A DNA stretch of 9,762 bases from Candidatus Brocadiaceae bacterium (GTDB lineage Bacteria; Planctomycetota; MHYJ01; JACQXL01; CAKKQI01), in the NCBI GenBank assembly GCA_919901895.1, contig CAKKQI010000328.1, forward strand, positions 1-9,762. Direction: 5' to 3'. Both the position numbers and the translations under genes were made by a program. This document shows, piece after piece, positions 5,533 to 9,762 of the stretch (the stretch's first letter is position 1; each line of letters starts with the position of its first letter). Under the pieces are notes generated by a model that was given only the letters and a program-made list of their open reading frames with translations, had not been told where the DNA came from and made no database searches.

Positions 5533-5650
5533 GTAAGAGACTGGGTTAAATAATCCAAAAAACCTTCTTTTATCAATGAGTTATGCAAACGAGATTCTTC
5601 GGCTAACGCCTCAGAATGACAATTTTGATTCATTTACCCCAGCCTCTAAC
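5533..5650. repeat. Imperfect palindromic element 4
   Basis: Arms 5533-5551 and 5632-5650 match at 16 of 19 positions as inverted repeats (GTAAGAGACTGGGTTAAAT). The interior carries a GAGATTCTTCGGCTAACGCC-type repeat (5591-5621), which folds on itself (ATTCT 5594-5598 / AGAAT 5613-5617, GGC/GCC). This last motif belongs to the widely seen GTCATTCTGA...TCAGAATCT style of dispersed repeat. Confidence 0.5.
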
Positions 5651-5799
5651 AGTGGGGCGGGAAGAGTACCCAATCAGATTATAAATAATTACGGTAATTG
5701 TAGTAAAAAACAGGGAAACTCCTGCTCATTTTACTTGATCGCATAGGAAATTATTAGCCGTAGGGCTAATCAGTCCTTTGGCTGATATTAAGGCCAGGT
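5651..5799. other. Non-coding stretch with two small hairpins
   Basis: I see no gene here. Two adjacent stems share bases: ATTAGCC (5753-5759) / GGCTAAT (5764-5770), and ATCAG-T-CC (5769-5776) / GGCTGAT (5780-5786). A 13-base palindrome, AATTAC-G-GTAATT, lies near 5686-5699. Function unknown. Confidence 0.4.
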
Positions 5800-5961
5800 C
5801 AACGAGGATAAATCTAATGTTGTCAAATTAAGAACTTTTTTGTCATTCTGAACTTGTTTCAGAATCTCCATTCTCAATTAAAATGCGTTTTGAGACCCTG
5901 AAACGAGTTCAGGGTGACACTTTATGGCTTAATTTGACAACATTTGGGATAAACCTCGTTG
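5800..5961. repeat. Nested palindromic MITE-like element 3
   Basis: The outer pair is CAACGAGG (5800-5807) / CCTCGTTG (5954-5961). The main arms are perfect 17-bp inverted repeats (5816-5832 / 5928-5944). Further in, 5841-5868 and 5892-5919 pair over 28 bases with 6 mismatches, and each also folds on itself (CTGAA/TTCAG). The centre is another small stem, TCTCA..AAAA / TTTTGAGA. No coding frame. The nested shape is the same as in elements 1 and 2. Confidence 0.7.
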
Positions 5962-6016
5962 CCTACCATTTACCCATGCCGGGTAGACAACGACTACGTC
6001 CCGGCGGGGGTCGTTG
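5956..6016. repeat. Inverted GTAGACAACGA repeats with GC core
   Basis: CGTTGCCTACC (5957-5967) is a 10/11 inverted match to GGTAGACAACG (5982-5992). CAACGAC (5988-5994) pairs with GTCGTTG (6010-6016) around a decayed GC core. Same signature as in elements 1 (2691, 2750-2761) and 2 (2973-3005). Confidence 0.55.
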
Positions 6017-6020
6017 AGTT

Positions 6021-6053
6021 TCCCGACCCCGCCTTAGCGGGGGAGGGATTTTT
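6021..6053 (+). terminator. Terminator-like GC hairpin with T-run just before the uxs promoter
   Basis: TCCC..CCCCGC (6021-6032) pairs with GCGGGG..GGGA (6037-6048) around CTTA, then T5 (6049-6053). No plus-strand gene ends nearby, so it may insulate the next promoter, or may be another repeat stem that looks like a terminator. Confidence 0.4.
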
Positions 6054-6054
6054 C

Positions 6055-6082
6055 TTGACCTCGTTAGAGATTGCGATATAAT
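6055..6082 (+). promoter_or_regulatory. Sigma-70-type promoter of the uxs operon
   Basis: TTGACC (6055-6060), a 16-base spacer, and perfect TATAAT (6077-6082). Start site predicted near 6089, giving a leader of about 43 bases. Confidence 0.7.
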
Positions 6083-6106
6083 ATTATGTATTAAAAATTA
6101 ATTTGT

Positions 6107-6129
6107 ATAAAATTTCGCAGAAATTTTAT
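6107..6129 (+). promoter_or_regulatory. Leader hairpin abutting the uxs start codon
   Basis: ATAAAATTTC (6107-6116), GCA, GAAATTTTAT (6120-6129): perfect 10-bp arms ending 2 bases before the ATG at 6132. No Shine-Dalgarno sequence is visible. Closely similar to the hairpin before the ferredoxin start (720-744). Confidence 0.55.
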
Positions 6130-6131
6130 TT

Positions 6132-7055
6132 ATGAAAATAGTAATTACCGGCGGGGCTGGTTTTATCGGGTCTCATCTCTGTGAACATTTTCTTAATCAA
6201 GGTGATGAAATTATCTGTTTAGATAATTTAATTACCGGCCGGATGGAAAATATTCAGCTATTCCTAAACCATAAAAATTTTAAATTTACTAATCATAATG
6301 TTACCGAATTTATTGAGGTGGCCGGTTCGGTGGACGCGATTCTTCATTTCGCCTCCCCGGCCAGTCCTAAGGATTATCTGGAATTCCCGATTCAGACGCT
6401 TAAGGTCGGTTCTCTGGGAACTCATAAGGCCTTGGGTTTAGCCAAGGCCAAAGGGGCAAAATTTTTACTGGCTTCAACTTCAGAGGTTTACGGCGACCCT
6501 AAAGAACATCCTCAATCCGAATCATACTGGGGCAATGTGAATCCGGTCGGTCCCCGCGGAGTCTATGATGAGGCTAAGCGGTTTGCCGAGGCGATGACAA
6601 TGGCTTACCACCGGGTTCATAAACTTGATACCCGGATTGCCCGGATTTTTAACACCTATGGGCCAAAAATGCGGGTTAACGATGGCCGGGCCTTGCCCAA
6701 TTTTTTTACTCAGGCAATTAAAGAAGAACCGCTGACGGTTTTTGGCGATGGTTCGCAGACCAGAAGTTTCTGTTATATTTCCGATCTGGTGGAAGGGATT
6801 GCCAGGTTACTTGAGTCGGGAGAGAATAACCCGGTTAACCTTGGTAATCCTTCGGAAATAACCATTCGGGAAATTGCGCAAAAAGTTATTGATCTTGCCG
6901 GTAGTCGGAGTAAATTAAAATTTGTATCCTTGCCTCAGGACGATCCTAAAATCAGGCAACCTGATATTACCCGGGCGAAGAAGATATTGGGTTGGGAGCC
7001 GCGGGTAGACCTCCAGACCGGTTTACAAAAAACATTTGAATATTTTAAAAAATGA
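6132..7055 (+). CDS. uxs: UDP-glucuronate decarboxylase / UDP-xylose synthase (extended SDR family)
   Basis: 307 residues, full family length. The NAD-binding motif GGAGFIG spans 7-13, with the acidic D31 at the end of beta-2. The catalytic site has S/T at 115-117, E118, and Y145-x3-K149 in the family-typical block [29 protein letters not shown] (169-181), [20 protein letters not shown] (204-223) and the R275-x-PDI motif are all characteristic of UXS, where E118 and R275 correspond to residues used in decarboxylation. The enzyme oxidises UDP-glucuronate at C4, decarboxylates it, and reduces the product to UDP-xylose, supplying pentose for surface glycans. A UDP-4-keto-pentose product cannot be excluded. 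First gene of a four-gene plus-strand run; preceded by a hairpin and no Shine-Dalgarno sequence. Confidence 0.92.
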   Translation: MKIVITGGAGFIGSHLCEHFLNQGDEIICLDNLITGRMENIQLFLNHKNFKFTNHNVTEFIEVAGSVDAILHFASPASPKDYLEFPIQTLKVGSLGTHKALGLAKAKGAKFLLASTSEVYGDPKEHPQSESYWGNVNPVGPRGVYDEAKRFAEAMTMAYHRVHKLDTRIARIFNTYGPKMRVNDGRALPNFFTQAIKEEPLTVFGDGSQTRSFCYISDLVEGIARLLESGENNPVNLGNPSEITIREIAQKVIDLAGSRSKLKFVSLPQDDPKIRQPDITRAKKILGWEPRVDLQTGLQKTFEYFKK

Positions 7056-7091
7056 CCGGGGAGATTTCGCCTATAGAAGAGGATGAGAAAT

Positions 7092-8438
7092 ATGAGTAAA
7101 AGTAATCTTTTAGGTCCGATGTTCAATCCCAGCATTGAGCATTCACGTTTCTGGACGTTACGAGGCAACCCGGCGATACTGACCGGACGCCGGTTAAAAC
7201 GGGAAAATGCTAAATTTAAACATAACGGAGTCCAGCACGGAGTTATTTTTCTTAATATTGGTGATACTCATTTGGAGAAAGATATCATTGTGCCGTCCTT
7301 AGTGAAAGAAGCGGTGCACCGGGCGATTGAATCACAGCGTATCTGTTATACTTTTTCTGAGGGGGAACCGGATTTGATTAAAAGCGTGGCGCATCACTAC
7401 GGTGTTTCCGAATCTGAAGTCTTTATTCTTAATGGTGTGACGGAGGCGATTTTTTTTCTGGCGCGTTTGTTTGCCAGAATTCCGACCGGCGATGGTGATT
7501 TGAGTTGCTCGACTCAGCGCAATCAGCCGTGGCACAATATTATGCTGATCCGGCCGGTTTATCCACCCTGGAGCGGTATTCTGCTGGAACATGGGATTGC
7601 TTTAACTCTGGTTGACCGCTATACCGACGGCGCCCGGTGCGGCCAGCCCTGCCTTGAAGAAATAAAGGAAAAAATTAATCCGGCTACCCTGGCGGTGGTT
7701 TTAATCAGCGCCGATAACCCGACGGGTAAAGTGCTGACCAGGCAAACGGTGGAAAATATAGCCCGGATTTTAAAATATTACCGGGAAAAGAAAGGGCAGA
7801 CCATTTTTATGATTGTGGACGATATTTACCGCGACTTTGTCGAGCCGGACAAGCGGGTTGATTTCCTGAAGATTTCCAACGAATACAAAGTTCCTTTGCT
7901 GCTTCTGGGCGGGATTGATAAAATTTTAGGAACCGGTTTCCACGGCGGATGGCTGGTCGTCCACATCCCCAGGATACCGGCCTTTAAAAGATTATCGCGC
8001 CAGACGCTTGAAGCAATCAGAATTTTATTTTCCAAATATCTCGGCGCTAATACGATTACCCAGTATGCGATGAAGCCGTATTTTGACGAGTCCGAACTGG
8101 TCAGGCCGGACGTTAAAAAAAATATTGATAAGTTTCGTCTCTGGTCGGATAAATTCATTAAAGGTTTATTGAAATTAGAAAAAGAAAAATTATTGAAATT
8201 CAAATATGGAGTGCCGGAACTGCCGTTATACCTCTGGCTGGAGATTTTAAATTTCAGGAAATGGGGTTCGGCCACCAGGTTTGCCGAAGCCCTGGTGACC
8301 AAAACCGGTATTTTAGTGGCGCCCGGAGACCCTTTCGGTGATAATAAATGCATCCGGATTTCCGTGGTGCGTGACCCGGTAAAACCTTTGAATATCCCGC
8401 AAATTATGTTAAACTTTATGAAATCAGCCGGCGGTTGA
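7092..8438 (+). CDS. Class I/II PLP-dependent aminotransferase (AlaA/aspartate-type fold), substrate unknown
   Basis: I prefer the ATG at 7092 over 7083, because AGAGG touches 7083 directly but lies 9 bases before 7092; the protein is then 448 residues. Fold-type I marks: NPTG at 209-212, D243-x-x-Y246 (DDIY) for the pyridine nitrogen and 3'-OH, and K277 as the Schiff-base lysine in LLGGIDKILG. The C-terminal CIRIS block (around R422) is the usual carboxylate-binding Arg. Odd: after the lysine, the family pattern GFRxGW reads GFHGGW, so the phosphate-binding Arg is His284, and the loop is one residue short. An insertion rich in polar residues (GDGDLSCSTQ) lies near 132-142. It is 36 bases after uxs. 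It may aminate a keto sugar precursor or an amino acid; the sequence does not decide, and sugar aminotransferases usually belong to another class. Confidence 0.85.
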   Translation: MSKSNLLGPMFNPSIEHSRFWTLRGNPAILTGRRLKRENAKFKHNGVQHGVIFLNIGDTHLEKDIIVPSLVKEAVHRAIESQRICYTFSEGEPDLIKSVAHHYGVSESEVFILNGVTEAIFFLARLFARIPTGDGDLSCSTQRNQPWHNIMLIRPVYPPWSGILLEHGIALTLVDRYTDGARCGQPCLEEIKEKINPATLAVVLISADNPTGKVLTRQTVENIARILKYYREKKGQTIFMIVDDIYRDFVEPDKRVDFLKISNEYKVPLLLLGGIDKILGTGFHGGWLVVHIPRIPAFKRLSRQTLEAIRILFSKYLGANTITQYAMKPYFDESELVRPDVKKNIDKFRLWSDKFIKGLLKLEKEKLLKFKYGVPELPLYLWLEILNFRKWGSATRFAEALVTKTGILVAPGDPFGDNKCIRISVVRDPVKPLNIPQIMLNFMKSAGG

Positions 8439-8468
8439 TTTCGATTTTTTTTTAAGTGATAACAAAAA

Positions 8469-8789
8469 ATGAAAAACAAAAAACCTATTCGCCGCAAGGG
8501 GGCTGGCCGGTGCGGACGCCCGCCAAAATCTGTTTCTTTATCCCAAAATAAAAAATCAGTCTGGTTTAAACGATTCATTAAACCGTCCCGCGAACTTTTT
8601 GGGGAAGTAGCCGTTCGGATGGAATTTGTTACCAAGCGTGATGTGCAGGCCGCCTTAAAAGTCCAGCAGCAATTGCGCCAGAGAGGTAGAAATAAATTAA
8701 TCGGATTAATTATGATGGAAATGGGGTTACTCAGTACCACCCAATTAATCGCCGTGCTAAAAGAATTGGAACTTAAGGAAAGTATTTAG
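8469..8789 (+). CDS. Small MshEN/GspE_N-like protein with a basic, AT-hook-like N-terminus
   Basis: 106 residues. Residues 1-35 are very basic (RRKGAGRCGRPPKS at 8-21) and include a GRP core like an AT-hook. Residues 43-66 and 77-100 are two tandem copies of the pattern LxG-x6-G/E-hydrophobic-x-T/S-x4-hydrophobic-x-x-x-L, as in the N-terminal domain of GspE/MshE ATPases (T2SSE_N), which in MshE binds c-di-GMP. Copy 1 has G45 but E52 in place of the second Gly and ends in Q66. Copy 2 keeps both glycines (G79, G86). The Arg of the RLG signature is Leu in both copies, so nucleotide binding is uncertain. No ATPase domain follows. The next gene, a diguanylate cyclase, starts 3 bases after the stop, so the two are likely translationally coupled. 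Start chosen as the only ATG ahead of the domain; ribosome site weak. Confidence 0.7.
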   Translation: MKNKKPIRRKGAGRCGRPPKSVSLSQNKKSVWFKRFIKPSRELFGEVAVRMEFVTKRDVQAALKVQQQLRQRGRNKLIGLIMMEMGLLSTTQLIAVLKELELKESI

Positions 8790-8792
8790 GTT

Positions 8793-9701
8793 ATGCTTAA
8801 AAGCCAGACCGACCTCAATAAAACCGTTAAAGAATTACAACTGCAGGTCAATTTATTGCAGGCCTATCTTGATTATTCTCCGGATATTATTGTGGCCGGG
8901 GATGTCAACGGCCGGATTATTGAATTTAACCATGGCGCTGAAGAATTTCTGGGGTATCAAAAAGAAGAAGTGCTGGGTAAACCGATTGCCGGTTTATACC
9001 ATAACCCCTGGGACCGCAAAAAAATGATGCATCTGGTTCATAAACAGGGAAAAGTGATTGATTATGAATGCCGCTTGAAAACAAAATCAAAACAAATTAT
9101 TGACATTAGCACTACGGTGGCTTATCTATACAACCAGAAAAAAGAAATTATCGGAACCATCGGCATTGCCAAAGATATCAGCCGCCGGAAACAACTGGAA
9201 AATATTCTGAAAAAAACGGCGATTACCGATGGGTTGACCGGATTATATGACCGGGGGTATTTTAACACTAGAATTAAGAATGCCGTGGAAAAAAGCAAGG
9301 AATATCATAAGCAATTAAGTCTGATTATGATTGACCTGGACGGGTTTAAAAAATATAATGACCAAAAAGGGCATCTGGCCGGTGATAAGGTTCTGCATAA
9401 AATCGGGCAGATTATCCTGAAAAATACCGACCTTAAATTTGATTCGGCTTATCGTTATGGCGGCGATGAATTTGCGATTTTAATCGGGCACCGGAGAAAT
9501 GCCCTGGCGGAGAAAATAGCCGAAATAATCTGCCGGAAAATATCCGAGCATTTTGCGCCGGACATTACGGCCAGTATCGGCGTGGCCAGGTTGAAAGCGG
9601 AACATGATGTGGCTGATTTTATTCACTTAGCAGATAAACAGATGTATCAGGCAAAACGGCAGGGGCGGAACCGGGTTTGTTTGTCTTCATCCGCTTTTTA
9701 A
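8793..9701 (+). CDS. PAS-GGDEF diguanylate cyclase
   Basis: 302 residues, no membrane segment or signal peptide. A short coiled coil (about 5-25) leads to a PAS domain (about 24-131; DIIVAGDVNGRIIEFNHGAEEFLGY, then a PAC-like GIAKDISRRKQLE) and a linker helix into GGDEF (about 140-300). Active-site features are intact: DGLTGLYDR (146-154), metal Asp D181 in MIDLDGFKKYND, N189/D190 for guanine, and YGGDEF at 222-227. The product would be c-di-GMP from two GTP. The inhibitory I-site RxxD is L214-K-F-D217: the Arg is missing, so allosteric product inhibition is probably lost. PAS ligand unknown. Coupled to the upstream MshEN-like gene and downstream of uxs, so surface polysaccharide is a reasonable target, though this is inference. 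Confidence 0.93.
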   Translation: MLKSQTDLNKTVKELQLQVNLLQAYLDYSPDIIVAGDVNGRIIEFNHGAEEFLGYQKEEVLGKPIAGLYHNPWDRKKMMHLVHKQGKVIDYECRLKTKSKQIIDISTTVAYLYNQKKEIIGTIGIAKDISRRKQLENILKKTAITDGLTGLYDRGYFNTRIKNAVEKSKEYHKQLSLIMIDLDGFKKYNDQKGHLAGDKVLHKIGQIILKNTDLKFDSAYRYGGDEFAILIGHRRNALAEKIAEIICRKISEHFAPDITASIGVARLKAEHDVADFIHLADKQMYQAKRQGRNRVCLSSSAF

Positions 9702-9725
9702 TGCCAGATTAATTGAACTGTTAGG

Positions 9726-9762
9726 TTATTGGACTATTGGACTGTTTAACTGTTGACTACTG
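9726..9762. repeat. Degenerate octamer tract (TATTGGAC-like)
   Basis: TTATTGGAC, TATTGGAC, TGTTTAAC and TGTTGAC follow each other to the window end, a decayed tandem repeat. No intrinsic terminator is visible between the cyclase stop and the window edge. Confidence 0.4.

Noticed and set aside
5420..6020. A structured small RNA or riboswitch upstream of uxs
   Set aside because: The stems are explained by dispersed palindromic repeats, they lie upstream of the predicted promoter at 6055-6082, and I recognise no known riboswitch core.
8443..8455. T-run after the aminotransferase as a terminator
   Set aside because: No stem precedes the T-run, and the next gene follows closely on the same strand.
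7826..8740. Minus-strand 304-codon open frame opposite the aminotransferase and MshEN-like genes
   Set aside because: The translation has no recognisable motif and a composition typical of an antisense shadow, while the plus-strand frames show clear conserved motifs.

Overview
The window looks like part of a chromosome from an uncultured, probably anaerobic, Gram-negative-type bacterium. The grounds are a tungsten/molybdenum aldehyde ferredoxin oxidoreductase with a four-cluster ferredoxin partner, a lipobox-bearing lipoprotein, a type IV pilin behind a near-perfect sigma-54 promoter, and a PAS-GGDEF enzyme. The pilin style (a YGxTG-F-V C-terminal motif) and the MshEN-like small protein are reminiscent of Planctomycetota/Omnitrophota-type genomes. 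That is an impression, not a phylogenetic result.

Layout. (1) Bases 1-259 hold the 3' end of a plus-strand gene whose C-terminal motif resembles that of the pilin further on. (2) Bases 269-2570, minus strand, are a two-gene redox operon: an AOR-family oxidoreductase followed by a 4x[4Fe-4S] protein. It has a recognisable sigma-70-type promoter and a perfect palindrome filling the space between the -10 box and the ATG. (3) Bases 2571-3139 are non-coding and dense with nested inverted repeats. (4) Bases 3140-4312, plus strand, encode a mostly helical lipoprotein of unknown function. It converges on the minus-strand pilin (4456-5172), and the two share a bidirectional terminator. (5) Bases 5173-6131 hold the pilin leader and sigma-54 control region, then more nested palindromic repeats, then a sigma-70-type promoter. 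(6) Bases 6132-9701, plus strand, are a tight four-gene run: UDP-glucuronate decarboxylase, a class I/II aminotransferase, a 106-residue MshEN/GspE_N-like protein, and a PAS-GGDEF diguanylate cyclase. The last two genes are 3 bases apart.

How it may work together. The last operon suggests nucleotide-sugar and surface polysaccharide chemistry beside a c-di-GMP module, with an enzyme that makes the signal and a stand-alone domain of a family known to bind it. The AOR/ferredoxin pair is a separate module that would oxidise an aldehyde (or run the reverse reaction) and pass electrons through four cubane clusters.

The less usual signals are three: AT-rich perfect inverted repeats sitting directly against three start codons that lack good Shine-Dalgarno sites; four nested palindromic, MITE-like elements in the two large intergenic gaps, with a related GC palindrome inside the lipoprotein gene; and the MshEN-like/GGDEF gene pair.
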